Source: Owenia fusiformis | Taxonomy: Eukaryota; Annelida; Polychaeta; Sabellida; Oweniidae | Length of the DNA stretch: 45,134 nucleotides | Reading direction: 5' to 3' | NCBI GenBank assembly: GCA_903813345.2 | Contig: CAIIXF020000007.1 | Span: forward strand, 28,571,564-28,616,697 | In this document: positions 32,705-44,032 of the stretch, one piece after another | Numbering within the stretch: position 1 is the stretch's first letter | Layout: each line of letters starts with the position of its first letter | Position numbers and translations under genes: made by a program | The notes under the pieces: model-generated | What the model saw: only the letters and a program-made list of their open reading frames with translations | Database searches by the model: none | Told to the model about the DNA's origin: nothing

Positions 32705-32797
32705 CTGTAATGTAGCATTATTTCTGTTGGCAGCACCGCCCTGACCCCCCTTGCTGGTACCACCACCAGATTGAGGCCCCTGGACCGACACATTCAT
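32705..32797 (-). CDS. First coding exon of an unrecognised gene
   Basis: On the minus strand ATG (AAAGCATGA, A at -3) opens 31 codons ending at donor TTACAG|GTAAAG in phase 0. The product begins MNVSVQGPQSGGGTSKGGQG and ends NRNNATLQ: Gly/Ser/Asn-rich, disordered-looking, no signal peptide. GC content is clearly above the flanks, with a stretch of C-rich codons. An upstream ATG nearby is followed at once by a stop. The donor phase fits the membrane exon at 15691-15786, and also the 26652-26744 exon if that is entered in phase 0. Function unknown. Confidence 0.55.
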
Positions 32798-33190
32798 GCT
32801 TTAATCCATGTACCACAGTTAATCATCCATGAAAATAATCATTAGATTCATTTTGTAATTATCCTCCATATTAGTGTTTCTGCGATTATCTTAGATATAA
32901 TATGTTTACAACATGTAAACTGAAATGTTCTGGCATTATGTTCTGTTACGGTTTATTCCATGTATACAATCCATTCAATACCAGTTACTCCTGTTTTACA
33001 TCTGTTTGAACCTACCAACTTTTGCACTTGGTTAATCCTAACAGCTTGTGAAAACTTGAGGTGCCCTAGACGTCACATAAAAATTAGATATAAAAACCTT
33101 GTTGACTGTTTCTCAACTGCCATTGTAAGAATTTCTCAAATTAAGTACCCCTTGTTGTTATATCAGGCTCTAGGTTTCAGCTTCTACATA
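32798..33190. other. Presumed 5' flank of the 32.7 kb exon
   Basis: This should contain the 5' UTR and possibly the promoter of the minus-strand gene, but I see no distinct core-promoter motif. An 84-codon plus ORF (32960-33214) crosses into a MITE and is probably random. Confidence 0.35.
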
Positions 33191-33378
33191 CACCCCCCTC
33201 CAAAAGTTTGGTAATCTTAATTTCTTATTGAATAGTATATGAAACCTGTTTATGTTTTAATTGAAAAAATTCTTCAGATACATTTTGTCAGAAAATGACA
33301 AAATTGCCAAATACACACAGATTTTGACATCCAAAAATGGAGTTTCACCGTTTCTGTATATACTTTTGGAGGTGAGTG
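33191..33378. mobile_element. CACCCCCTC-family MITE, copy 2 (188 bp)
   Basis: TA|CACCCCCCTCCAAAAGTTTG on the left; TATATACTTTTGGAGGTGAG then TG|TA on the right. Confidence 0.8.
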
Positions 33379-33510
33379 TATAATGTTCATCCCTCGCTTT
33401 ATTAAAGCTGTTCGTAATAGCTCATGTGATTTATAGAAAATGTGCTGCTTTATTACTTAAACATTGCAGTTATGATTAGGCTATTATGTAATACTTCTAA
33501 GTTGATGTCG

Positions 33511-33580
33511 ACTTATCTATTTGGTGCCTATCTTTTAGGCACCTTATCTATTTGGTACTTTATCTATTTAGTACCTTATC
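33511..33580. repeat. Short degenerate repeat (TTATCTATTTGGTACC)
   Basis: Four imperfect copies of about 16-20 bp: CTTATCTATTTGGTGCC, CCTTATCTATTTGGTACTT, TATCTATTTAGTACC, and a final partial copy. Confidence 0.6.
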
Positions 33581-35449
33581 CAATAACATTCTGATACTGA
33601 ACACATCCTTGCCTTCTGTCTTGCAACAAGCAAGATGCTCTGATATTTTTTATGCCTACTTTTCTGATCTGTGATCATCTGATAGTAGTTGTTATAAGTA
33701 TTGTAATGATTGATGACTATTATATATTAATAGCTTTCGATGTTCATTATGACATAAGTTATTAGGTAAAAATTTTCTAGCCTATTTGAATCTTTCATCA
33801 CTATCAGTAGACTCAATAATTAATACGGAAAATTATTAATAGTTAAAATTTATTAATAATAGGATAAATTAAGTATGTGATGCTCTGTTTTGAATATAGA
33901 ATATATCCCTCCTGAGGCACTAAGTAAGATATTTATTTTCCTCATAATATACCCCATATCTAGAACCTCCCATAGGGTGACCCACATTTAGTGCACTGGA
34001 GAGGGAGAGGATAACATGGTTTATCTCATACCTAGATTGATTTAGGATAATAGCAACAGGAATCATATAAGTCATATCTGAGGAGGCTGGACATATTCTA
34101 TATCTCCCACTTGAGACAGGTAGTACTGTAGGTAAATATCTGGAAGATATATATGGGCATATCCCTTGAGATAAATTCTATATCCAACCTCTCTGTATGT
34201 AATCCTTTTATCCTGAAATAGACCCTGAAGTATTATGGATTGTGTGTATTGTGTTTTGTGTACATCTAACAATTGACTTATATCACATGGATGAGAATTT
34301 ATCTCCTTATTAAAAGCATTGACAAGTTTCTAATGCAAAAATTACTGAATCTCTGTGGTACAGTCTTTCCCAGAATAAGCAATAAATCTTAATTAGGTTC
34401 ACGCTAACTTTTCAGCCGGGGATACATTATTCAAAAATTTAATGAAAAAGTCTCCGGTTCCAATCCCAGAGACATTTGTAATTTATTGTATATACTCTCT
34501 AGCAGTGAACAAATGCTACATTTAAATAGTGACTAACTTAAGGGAAAACCCTCCATAAGTAAGACAAATGCACGTCTGTTTTCAGTAGCATCTGCAGACT
34601 TTTTTAGGTGACTCTATTTCAGAAAACCACCTGTATATCTGTTTTCTCAGTTGCAATTTTAAACATCTATTACTGCAAAACAGCAGTTCATCTCTATTTT
34701 CTTTTTAATAGTAACGCTAATTATTTATTTATTTCACCTATTTTTCAACAGATTTTCTGTAGATATTTCATATTCAAAAATGCAAAGCTTGTCTCAGCCA
34801 ATCAGCTTAGAGTATTACAGTGCATTAATTCAAGGTATATGGTCAATTGAGCAGGAACATTATTTTATAGTGCATTATGGTTTCATATTGAACTGAGCAG
34901 TGCTAATATTGGTATCAGAATGCATCATCACAGTGCATTATGGTTTTACAAAGTACTGGACAATGCACTCATTTTGTTCAATTTCTAATAAAGAATGATA
35001 TAGGATTCTTTAATTATTCCTTAAATAAAATATCCAGACTGCAACAATGCATTATTACTTAAAAATGTTGTTTTGTACCAAGTTTTATTCTAAACCACAG
35101 TAACATGGTAACCTGTTACCCTTGGTACATAATGGGCTGAATTTGAAAACATTTCTAAATATAATATATTGTGAATTAGATACATCATAAATGCTCATAT
35201 TGAACCAAAAATCTAGTTTTCTAGGGTAACCCTGTCCCCACCCTCAGTTAGGCACATTTGGTCTTCCATTCCCTCAGTGGTGTACTAACTCCAAATATAA
35301 AGCTGGACCCATGAGAGTTTCCCTCAAAAGGTTGATATATTTTAATTCAGCCAAAGCAAGGTCCTGTTTCCCATAACACTCAATGTCAATGCAACTTTTG
35401 AAATATTAATCACTGAACCTATGACACTGGAACAATAAGCTAATGGGTG
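33581..35449. other. No supported gene
   Basis: AT-rich. Short ORFs at 34072-34272 (minus) and 34608-34850 (plus) have no recognisable domain. ACAGTGCATTATGGTTT-like words at 34868 and 34930 form a small direct repeat. Confidence 0.4.
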
Positions 35450-35578
35450 CAGGCCCGTAGCCAGAATTTTCCAAGGGAGGTTCACTTTTCCAAAAGATTC
35501 TAGGGGGGGGGGGGGCTGGAGGGGGTTCATTTTGGCAAATTGGCCCGAACTTCCCCCCCCCCCCTGGCTACGGGCCTG
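35450..35578. mobile_element. CAGGCCCGTAGCCAG MITE, copy D (~129 bp)
   Basis: Ends CAGGCCCGTAGCCAG and CTGGCTACGGGCCTG. GGTG or GGGTG flanks both sides. It contains a G14 run and, 30 bp on, a C-run of similar length that can pair with it. It is shorter than copies A-C. The 95-codon minus ORF through it is incidental. Confidence 0.85.
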
Positions 35579-36512
35579 GGTGTAAGAGATATCCTGGCTG
35601 CTACATGACACAGAGCGCCATCTATCCATTTATGACCCTGTTAACTGTTGCATTGACTTACAGTAATGGATTTCATAAATCATTATATCATTGTATAAAA
35701 GTACAGGTGGGATTCATTACCTGTGTAATAAAACATGTTTGTAGACACAATGAATTAATAATATACTGTTTACCATATTCTCTCTAATGAGTGCACAGTG
35801 CAGTTTCCAAGTTGAAATTAAAAGGATGAGAATAATTGAGAGATTTCTATTAGAGCACAGACAAAACAATAGAAAAAATATTGCCATTTATCTTTTTAGT
35901 TGTTGTCACATAGGTAGTTTTAAAAATGATTTGGAGAGACCTGATTATTATTATTATTAGAGACCTGATGTGGTTGCCATTTTGAATTTAGGATTCCAAG
36001 ATGGTTGTCACATGACAGCCCAACTTAATATTGAAAATTAAGGCATAACTCTCCTAACAGAGGTTCATCTGTGTTTCTAAAATTATGGTGGGCTATTTTG
36101 GCATCAGCCTCAAGATATGGATTGTGTAATTATTCCCTACAGAAAATTCAACTAATAATTGGTCAAAACACAATAGATTTATGAAGCACTTAACTTCTTT
36201 ATGGGACAATGTATTTGTAATGGTCTTGTATACTTAAGTCAAAACTAGACCCTTGTGTTTACAATATTCTTCTTAATACTTGATCCAATGTCTGGCAGTC
36301 TCTAATCAGGCTTAATGATTGTAGATATCAAATATTATTATATCATGTTCTTGATCAAAATGCCTGAGGATTAATTCCTTCTTTATAAACTCCTTATTTT
36401 ACACATGGTTTTGACAAGGTTAGATTAACCATAAAGAAATGTGAGGTCTCCCAAATTATCAAAAAATCATATGTTAAGTATAGCCAAGTATGATATATAT
36501 TTTAATTTTCAG
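35579..36512. other. No supported gene
   Basis: AT-rich, with an (ATT)n tract at about 35945-35960. Possible intron upstream of the plus-strand exon at 36513. Confidence 0.35.
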
Positions 36513-36591
36513 ACATCCAGTCTGAATACTGTGTACAAGAGAATCTTTAAAGCTTACAGATCTCTGAGATCTTCCTGTACTGATACAGCAG
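36513..36591 (+). CDS. Candidate internal exon, plus strand
   Basis: Acceptor ATTTTAATTTTCAG and donor ACAGCAG|GTATGC bound 79 nt, open in phase 0 in and phase 1 out. The peptide begins TSSLNTVYKRIFKAYRSLRS and continues with SCTDTA: basic, helix-prone, not recognised. Its composition differs from the AT-rich flanks. A MITE of the CACCCCCTC family begins 8 bp past the exon, so the donor is intact but the intron starts almost directly with a transposon. If plus-strand exons at 37503 and 44033 belong to the same gene, other exons must lie between, because phases do not match directly. Confidence 0.35.
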
Positions 36592-36599
36592 GTATGCTA

Positions 36600-36862
36600 C
36601 ACCCCCTCAAAAAATTTGGAAACCCTGACTTCTCGTTATATAACATATGTAAGCCTGTTTGTGTTTGGTTTAAACTTTTTTCTTGATTCAATATTGGGCA
36701 AGGTCCTCAACTCCTCAATTAAACTAGCTGATTCTTTTTTATTCAGCAGTAATATTATGTATTTAATATATAACTGTGTTAAAGTTCAAAATGGCACGAT
36801 CATGAAAGGCTTTATTTAACTTATGGTCTAACAGAGGAGATCCATACTTTTAGAGGAGAGTG
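36600..36862. mobile_element. CACCCCCTC-family MITE, copy 3 (263 bp)
   Basis: TA|CACCCCCTCAAAAAATTTGG on the left; CATACTTTTAGAGGAGAGTG|TA on the right. Longest copy in the window. The ORFs at 36441-36686 and 36616-36819 run into or through it. Confidence 0.75.
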
Positions 36863-37502
36863 TATAATTATAGAAGCTCAGGTGGGCTACTTTAGCTACA
36901 CTCATATTATGTAAATCTACCCTAGGATTATCTATCCTCACTGAAACATCTAGGATATTAATACCTTCCCAACGATATTATTTTAACTGTAATAAATAGT
37001 GGAAAGGAAGTATCTCCGAATGGAATCTTCAGCTCTAATGTAAATGCTCGAAATATGGTGAATTGTGAACATTTTTCAGGTCATATGTTAAAAAAGAGAA
37101 AAATGTCCTCAATGTAAACATGGTCAGGTGTGTGATTTCTTGGATGGAGTGAGACCATCTTTCATCATCAATCATATTTCTTCATCCTACCCCATTCTCA
37201 CTATCACACGACTATTTTTGCCCAATGCTAAAAATACTAATTGCTCATGAGACATTAGAATTGTATATTCTCACCAGATAGAAATTCATTTGATTTCAGC
37301 TGTCACCTCCTACATTATCACATTCAAATAAGGTTGAGTATAGATTATACTAAACTAATCAATGGCATATTTACTGTTCATTATTTCTAAATACCCTCGT
37401 AAGTTGTTGTTTTTCTCGATTTTGTCCATTTTTTACATTTTATGGAAATATTTCATAAAGAAGTGGACCTTGATCACTATTGAGCGTTCTTTTCCAAAAC
37501 AG

Positions 37503-37579
37503 GCCAAAAAAGTTCCTATGCAAGCGTGAGAAAAATCTTCACTATAATATTATTGTCCCCCCTACATCTAAACATGCAG
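37503..37579 (+). CDS. Weak candidate internal exon, plus strand
   Basis: Acceptor CGTTCTTTTCCAAAACAG and donor CATGCAG|GTATAC bound 77 nt (phase 2 in, phase 1 out) encoding PKKFLCKREKNLHYNIIVPP then TSKHA. It is followed 7 bp later by a small hairpin element. Pyrimidine tract moderate; peptide not recognised. It could be chance. Confidence 0.25.
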
Positions 37580-37586
37580 GTATACT

Positions 37587-37674
37587 GTATATACCATCCT
37601 TCATTCAAAGGACTTCATTTATTACTCAGTTATGGAAAGAAGTGAAATACACTTGGACCAAGGATGGTATATAC
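37587..37674. repeat. 88-bp hairpin element
   Basis: GTATATACCATCCTT and AAGGATGGTATATAC are perfect 15-bp inverted repeats around 58 bp. Possibly a miniature transposon. Confidence 0.75.
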
Positions 37675-38039
37675 CCCTGGTGTTATATTTGTATTTCGGA
37701 ATTCCCGAGAGGAACAGTTAGTGCTTAATTGATTTTATTGTTGTATAAGTTCTGTTTATGAGATACACCAGGCTCTTCATCCAGGTTTAATCATCAGATA
37801 TCTTATGTTCCATTCATATCAAAATACAATACCCACATAAAGTTCTTAATATCTTCCATGCTGTTTCTGTTTCAGATCATCAAATATTTAGTGCTTTATA
37901 TACTTAATAACAAGTTTGTGTCATTGATAGGATATTTTTCAATTTCTTTCTGTTCATCCCTCATTGCAAACTTTTAGTATTGTTGCTTTGCTACCCTTTG
38001 GTCTGCCTGCAGATATTGTGAGGGGATCATTCATAAAGG

Positions 38040-38345
38040 TTGTTGAAGTGCATATTTGTAGCCTTATAACTAATTGAATTGATGTTCATATTTGGAATCA
38101 TTGAGCAGCCTGTTTGGAATCATGGACATGGTATATACATGTTTGTAGTCATTTTAATACATGCTTGTTGGCATTGTACATGTTTAAATAATTGGAAAGC
38201 CTGTTTTTAGTCATTGAAAACATGTTTGTCATTGAAAAATAATTCAATATTTGGAATTATTTAGGCACATTTTTAATTGATGCATTTAACATATTTTTGA
38301 TTGATTAAGTCTGTTTTGGAATCATTGATCATGAGTATTTGGATT
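38040..38345. repeat. Degenerate minisatellite
   Basis: Words like GCCTGTTTGGAATCATTG and ACATGTTTGTAGTCATT recur with irregular spacing (about 40-60 bp). Old, diverged array. Confidence 0.45.
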
Positions 38346-38634
38346 GAACGTTACTGTTGTCCAAGATACTAATTTAATAATTTTATGTAAATGTCTATCT
38401 CTGTAGAATTGAATACTGAATATATTTCCATAACTTTGGTTGTATTTACCCAAGATAAAGCATTAAGTGGAGACCTGGAGGGATTTGGTATATGACATCT
38501 TAAAACATTCATAGAGTCTGCAACGATCTTTGGTACAAACACCTCCAACCTGGGGATTAAATTGTATTAAATATATCCATAGGTGCATGTACATGTAGTT
38601 TGATATGCGATATCACTTCAACTTTTAAAATATA

Positions 38635-39487
38635 CAGGGCGTATCAAAAAAACGCAACAAGTAGTTATCTCGTAAATCACAAAACTAGAGATGACTACAT
38701 CAATTTCATTCAATGTACCATAAAGCCACGTCTCCCCTCTTTGCAATGATATGTCATTCATTCACATGTGATAATGGTTGGGTGAGAAATCCTTCCATTT
38801 GCACAGTGGGTCAAAATCGGCTCTGCGCCAAGTTTTAGATATTGAAAAAATCAGTGCAAGGGCTAAGTGCCAATGGAAGTTCCCCTGATTTGAATTGTTG
38901 TGACTTTTTCTTTTGGAGCTATCTCAGGAGCATCTGTGCTAACAATTCCTCCACCAGATATTGCAAAACCTCGAGAAAGATTTTCCCATGGGCTGCTTTT
39001 CTTTGCTTTAACCCACACATGATTCAGGGCTGAACCATGCATGACGTGGACAGATGAGCGCATCTTTATGTGCAAGGAAGTGGTGGCAATTTGGAGGGGT
39101 ATAGGATGTATTCTTGCAAGAGTATGAGTATATGAACACTTTACTGTCTATGCCATACCTGTCACACCTTCTTCCAATAGCCCCTATGCCCCTTGACTGA
39201 CTTTTGCAATGTTTTAAACTTGGGTCTGAGCTGAATTTTGCCCCACTTTGCAAAATTAATGATTATTCGGCCAGAGATGACTCCCTGTGAATGATTGATA
39301 TTCCATGGCCCACTTTGCAAATGGAATGATTACTCACCCAACCATGACCAAATATCAATGAATGATATATCATTGTAAAGAGGAGACACATGGCTTTATG
39401 GTGCATTGAATGAAGTCAATGCTGTTATCACTGGTTTTGTGCTTTTCCAAGATAACAATCTGTTGCGTTTTTTTTTGATACGCACTG
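38635..39487 (+). mobile_element. Mariner-type element with ~185-bp inverted repeats
   Basis: TA|CAGGGCGTATCAAAAAAACG at the left and CGTTTTTTTTTGATACGCACTG|TA at the right. Similarity between arms continues inwards for about 185 bp (38635-38815 and 39306-39487), with matches such as TTCATTCAATG and GGTTGGGTGAG. At 853 bp it is too short for a full transposase gene. The middle holds a decayed C-terminal transposase fragment (see 38842-39033). Confidence 0.88.
38842..39033 (+). pseudogene. Decayed mariner transposase C-terminal fragment
   Basis: A 63-codon frame contains SSPDLNCCDFFFWSYLRS at residues 13-30. This closely follows the S-P-D-L-x-P-C-D-F-F-L-W-G-Y-L signature of mariner/IS630-family transposases, which includes the last catalytic acidic residue. 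After it come ANNSSTRYCKTSRKIF, like the usual tail helix. The N-terminal DNA-binding domain and earlier catalytic aspartates are missing, and stops follow. It lies between the long TIRs of the 853-bp element, so the element is an internally deleted derivative of an autonomous copy. Confidence 0.75.
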
Positions 39488-40466
39488 TATAGTTTTGAAA
39501 ATCAAATTTTTTCTCTTGGTTTCTATTTTCGTTTTTTTAATTCCTTCTCTACTCAAATTTTGGATAGACGTCAGGCAGTTTTGACAAAAAGTTAAATCCC
39601 ACAAAGCATGATTTTGTCATATTTTTATAAGAAGGGGTAATTCAGTGAATCTGAGGGAACCCCCAGAATCCCCTATACATATAAATGTATTGCCAGAGTC
39701 ACTTAATTTCTTGATCTATTGGAATATGTGGCTCACAGGCTTGATTCAATGGTGTTATATCAAAGTTTTATGAAATAAAGTAACTTAAGTTACTCTAAAA
39801 CTGCTAGTGATGTAACCATGGACCTTTAATCTCTTAATTTCAACAAATCCCATGATTTCTGGAAAATTAAATCAAGTATCCACAGAGGGAGAAAGAATGC
39901 TTTGTACACATGCAATTCTTTTAGGATGAATTGCTACATTACCTTTATTATATTAGCTATATCTCTTTTTCTCTGTGGTATTCTATTATTTCGGTAGAAT
40001 ATGTTGAAAGAAGGAAGGAATTTGCCATTCTCATACATTATTCATGTATATAACACATATAAGGATATCTAATTCATGTTTCAACTCAATACCTACTAAA
40101 TGACAGATTCGGATGATAGAAGTGGTCATTTGTTGATTTAATGACAGAAGTAATATTTAGCTGGATGGTAAAAATAAATTTAATGTAGATTCGTTGAAAA
40201 TCCCCAGAATGCTGATTGATCGAATCCCTTTACAGACCTCATTCTGCAAGATTCTTCAAATAAAACAGTTGACTAGATACCTCTACAGAATTCAAGATAT
40301 CCGTTTCCCTAAGAATTCCATTGGAACAACTTCTCTACACGTATATGTAAAATGTCTTTAATAGTACTCGGAAAGAATTCAATTTTTGAGAACCTTTGTG
40401 GACACGGAGTCACAGAATATGGGCCTGTTACCATATTCTCCCCATTAGATTATGTAGATTATGTAT
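39488..40466. other. No supported gene
   Basis: AT-rich. Possible third, weak copy of the dispersed repeat at about 40100-40215. The ORF at 40352-40549 runs into a MITE and is incidental. Confidence 0.35.
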
Positions 40467-40672
40467 CAGTGGCGGATCCGGGGGGGGGGGGGGGGCATGG
40501 GCCTGTTTTTACATCATCATTACCAGGCCTTCTAAGGCTTATTTTTTAATTTCAGGCCAAATTTTGAAGAGAATAGGCCTCAAATTTTCAAAGTTTTTTT
40601 CCACTTAAGCAGAAGTTTTTTTCTCTGACCGAAAATTTGGGCCCCCCTTGTTGGTTCCTGGATCCGCCACTG
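40467..40672. mobile_element. 206-bp MITE, CAGTGGCGGATCC family
   Basis: Left CAGTGGCGGATCCGG (followed by a G run) and right CCTGGATCCGCCACTG, flanked by TGTAT (40462-40466 and 40673-40677). The internal part carries AGGCC words. The shape (CAG...CTG, 5-bp duplication) parallels the CAGGCCCGTAGCCAG family; hAT-like assignment is inference. Confidence 0.88.
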
Positions 40673-40935
40673 TGTATGTTCTCACTTTATTAAATGTAAG
40701 CTCTATTTTCTGGAGAAATTACCTTTGTGATCATAGTGTCAAAATACAGAAATTGTGTTTTAAAATTGATTGAGCTTAACTCCCAGTGGCATCAAATGGC
40801 TAATCTGTTTCAGCAAAGTCAGCATGCTTTGGCTGTTTTTCTGGCCCTTGAGAAATCAAGTCATTCACAGGAAACTAAATGTCGTAATGTTGTGATAAGC
40901 ACCTCTATTTCCGTGAATGGAATGGCAATATGCTT

Positions 40936-41310
40936 CATTAACCAGTTTATCAAGACATTGTAACATATGAACATATTCATTAACCTGTTTATCAAGACAT
41001 TGTAACATATGGACATATTCATTAACCTGTTTATCAAGACATTGTAACATATGGACATATTCATTAACCTGTTTATCAAGACATTGTAACACATGGACAT
41101 ATTCATTAACCTGTTTATCAAGACATTGTAACATATGGACATATTCATTTACCTGTTTATCAAGACATTGTAACATATGGACATATTCATTAACCTGTTT
41201 ATCAAGACATTGTAACATATGGACATATTCATTAACCTGTTTATCAAGACATTGTAACATATGGACATATTCATTAACCTGTTTATCAAGATATTGTAAC
41301 ATATGGACAT
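40936..41310. repeat. 42-bp tandem repeat, ~9 copies
   Basis: AACATATGGACATATTCATT then AACCTGTTTATCAAGACATT recurs at exact 42-bp steps from 40962, with very few differences. The minus-strand ORFs of 149, 95 and 69 codons are artefacts of a period divisible by three. The high homogeneity indicates recent expansion. Confidence 0.95.
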
Positions 41311-41961
41311 ACATATTAAAAATGAATGTTTACAAGGTTGAAGTAAGCTACATGGCACTGAAAAGACTGTTTACAGTAATATATCACTTATATCATTCAA
41401 TATGAAATTATTAAAGTATTGTATTTATTGTAAGCACAGTAATTATTGTTATTAAGTTATTGTTAATCGGATGATATCTGTGATGTAACACTAAAAAAGA
41501 TAACAATATTTGATTAGTTATATAATATAATGAGTGACAATCTTAGTCAACTATGCAATATAATTTAGTGACCATCTTGACTGACTATGCAATAGCATTA
41601 CAGGTTCAATGGCCTGTACTCTCAAATATTGCGAAAGGCTCTAATATTTGAATGATGCAACACAATAACTAACAATCTAGCTTAATGATGCAGTAAGACA
41701 ATCTTCATCAGCTTAAATTTTGCAGTACAAAAATTACATATTTGATTGCATATTTCACACAGTAAATTACTTTTAGAAAATGCAATATTGTAGTCAGCAC
41801 TACAATGACAATAATATCCTAATCTTGATCTAAGAAGAGCCGTTTACATTTGCAATTAAGGTCATCATCATCACTATGTTCTCCAGGGTTGGCCGAATGA
41901 TTTTGAAAGGCCTTATGCTTACATATAATGAAAGACATACATGAATTAAAGAGAACACATA
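41311..41961. other. No supported gene
   Basis: AT-rich, with a loose repetition of ACTATGCAATA words at 41550-41600. Confidence 0.4.
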
Positions 41962-42050
41962 CAGTAAAATCTCATCCGAATGCCTTTGGGACCGGCTAAT
42001 AGTGTCCAAATTAGTAGGTGTTCACATTTCAAGGTTTTATAAAAGAGTAT
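41962..42050. mobile_element. Solo pogo-like MITE end
   Basis: TA|CAGTAAAATCTCATCCGAAT, then GCCTTTGGGACCGGCTAATA, GGTGTTCACATTTCAAGG. Closest to the left part of the element at 23795. No right end found. Confidence 0.65.
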
Positions 42051-42352
42051 GACGTCTTTCAAATATTGCCCTTTTTTAGCCCACCTTATATCTCTGAGAA
42101 TAGGCCCAAAGCTCCATGAAGCAACAGTGCAACATTCACATTTACAAGCTGGATCAAATCCTGTTTGGAACACTGATTTAATTAAAGACGTAGGTGAATA
42201 AGAAAGAAGACGTATTATGTAAAAAAAATCAAAAAGGTGGAGAGTGAAGTCTTTCAACATTTGACCATTTTTGGCTCACCCTATATCTATGAAGATAAGT
42301 CCAAAGCTCCAATAAGGCAACATTCACATGTTTACAAGCTGGATCAAACAAG
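42047..42352. repeat. Two-copy ~194-bp tandem duplication
   Basis: GACGTCTTTCAAATATTGCC ... CCAAAGCTCC ... TTTACAAGCTGGATCAAA (42047-42163) recurs in diverged form at 42241-42352 (GAAGTCTTTCAACATTTGAC ... TTTACAAGCTGGATCAAA). The 104-codon minus ORF across it is not recognised and is probably incidental. Confidence 0.75.
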
Positions 42353-43495
42353 ATTATGACTTGTGTTTCTCTTAATTAGACTTCCTCACCAGTATTGACC
42401 CCACATTCATTTGTCTAAAACAATTGGCATTTTGGAAAACAAATTCAACAACAATACATCACTGGAAGGGTTACTTCATTAATCTTGTATGTCTTTTGTG
42501 CTTTGACCTTAGTTGGCCACAAAGAACATCCTTAATTTGCCATTTTTTGTTTGAGACTCTGACAAAATTCAATTATTGTCAAAACCTTGATTACGATGTT
42601 TTCAGCAACATGTAGAAGACAAGTTTTGTAAACTTAAAATTCAAAAATGTATCCTATTAAAGTTTATAGAAATTGAAAACAAGACAAAAAGTTAAGAATG
42701 AGAGAGCACAAAATGCAAAACACAAAGGGAATTAACAATTTAGATTTTTACTTTGAAATTAATAAAATAATTAATTTATCCTGAGTTTTATAAACCCATA
42801 TTTTCAACTGCATGTAGTGAGCAAGATTTGTTAACTTAGAATAAGATCCCATAAAAGTTTATAGAAATTAAAAAACAAGATAAAAACCGCACAACTGCAT
42901 TGGCATAATTTATGTATAACTTATAATGGTTGTATGGTCATTCTTCTCATGATTTAGTTTTGATAATTTCCACATCTTTCAATCAACTATGCAATAGATT
43001 TGCTTGAGACATCTATACATAAAATTGGAAAGAAAAGTATGTCCATTCATTCATTCTCTGTACAATAGACCTTTTCAATAAACCCCACCATCTTTTGGTC
43101 TATCAAAGAAGCTGGGATATATCGGCTGGCTAGATGATGTCATTGGTTGTTAATTCTGACCAGATAACATGACAAATATAGGAGAACATTCCCTTAAAGG
43201 TCCCTTTAAACTTGAATATTCATCAGTTTCAGTGGATCAATTTTCGTTTAACCCTTATGTTTCTGATAGATATACAAATCAAAATATGTCCAGTAAATGA
43301 AGATATTATCTGATCAATATGCAATACAAGCAAAGATATTTCACTTTTTGTAATTTTATAACATGAAGTGCATGGAGAATCTACCTGACCTACAAGTCAT
43401 ATTTTCAAAGGAAATTAAATTTTCAAAATTGATAAACAATTTTACATAGTAAACAATTACATAGCAAAACTACATAACAACAATACTGTAAAACC
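42353..43495. other. No supported gene
   Basis: AT-rich. Direct-repeat-like words (AGTTTATAGAAATT at 42660 and 42856, each preceded by CCTATTAA or CCCATAAA) suggest an old ~200-bp duplication. Confidence 0.35.
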
Positions 43496-43540
43496 TGAAC
43501 TCTAGTGAACACCTATCAACAATGATTGTATTTTTGGCAT
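43496..43540. mobile_element. Solo pogo-like MITE end
   Basis: TA|CTGTAAAACCTGAACTCTAG then TGAACACCTATCAAC; no partner end before the next copy at 43804. Confidence 0.5.
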
Positions 43541-43803
43541 GTTTATAGAAGTCAGTGTTTTATATGCAAAATGAAGCACTTGCTTAGGAAACTAACATTA
43601 ACTGAACTTATCTATGAGCTCTATAATTTGTCATAATGAAAACAAGGAAAGATAAATAATTAATTAGCACTATAAAATACCTAATAAATAATACATGAAA
43701 TAAATCTATATCCTATTCTGGTCTTCCCCTTTCGGCACTCACCTTGCCTTATTCTGTTTACCTTATAAAATGTTTATCTATGTTAAAATTGTTTTATAGT
43801 TTA

Positions 43804-43998
43804 CTGTAAAACTTGTAAAGTGGAACACCTCTAAAATGGAACAACTCTGTCAGTAGAACATTTTTCATGAGTTTCATAAGAATATTTTTTCCAAGACCAA
43901 CTGACTTAATGTTAAATTAACCTTTATAAGTGGAACACCTCCCAAGTGGAACACTTTTTACAAGTACCAAAGCTGTTCCACTTAAATAGGTTTTACTG
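43804..43998. mobile_element. Pogo-like MITE, complete (195 bp)
   Basis: TA|CTGTAAAACTTGTAAAGTGG at the left and CTTAAATAGGTTTTACTG|TA at the right. Inside are GGAACACCTCTAAAATGGAA and CCAAGTGGAACAC, the words that are amplified in the 1186-1842 array. This is the best reference copy for the GGAACACC subfamily. Confidence 0.85.
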
Positions 43999-44032
43999 TA
44001 GTGTATTCAAGTTGCTTCATTATATTTTTCAG

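Noticed and set aside
40861-41358. 149-, 95- and 69-codon minus ORFs with 14-residue repeats
   Set aside because: Artefacts of the 42-bp tandem array; no non-repeat coding sequence is attached.
43751-43800. Strong minus-strand donor GGCAAG|GTGAGTG
   Set aside because: All frames upstream contain stops within a few codons; no exon can be built.
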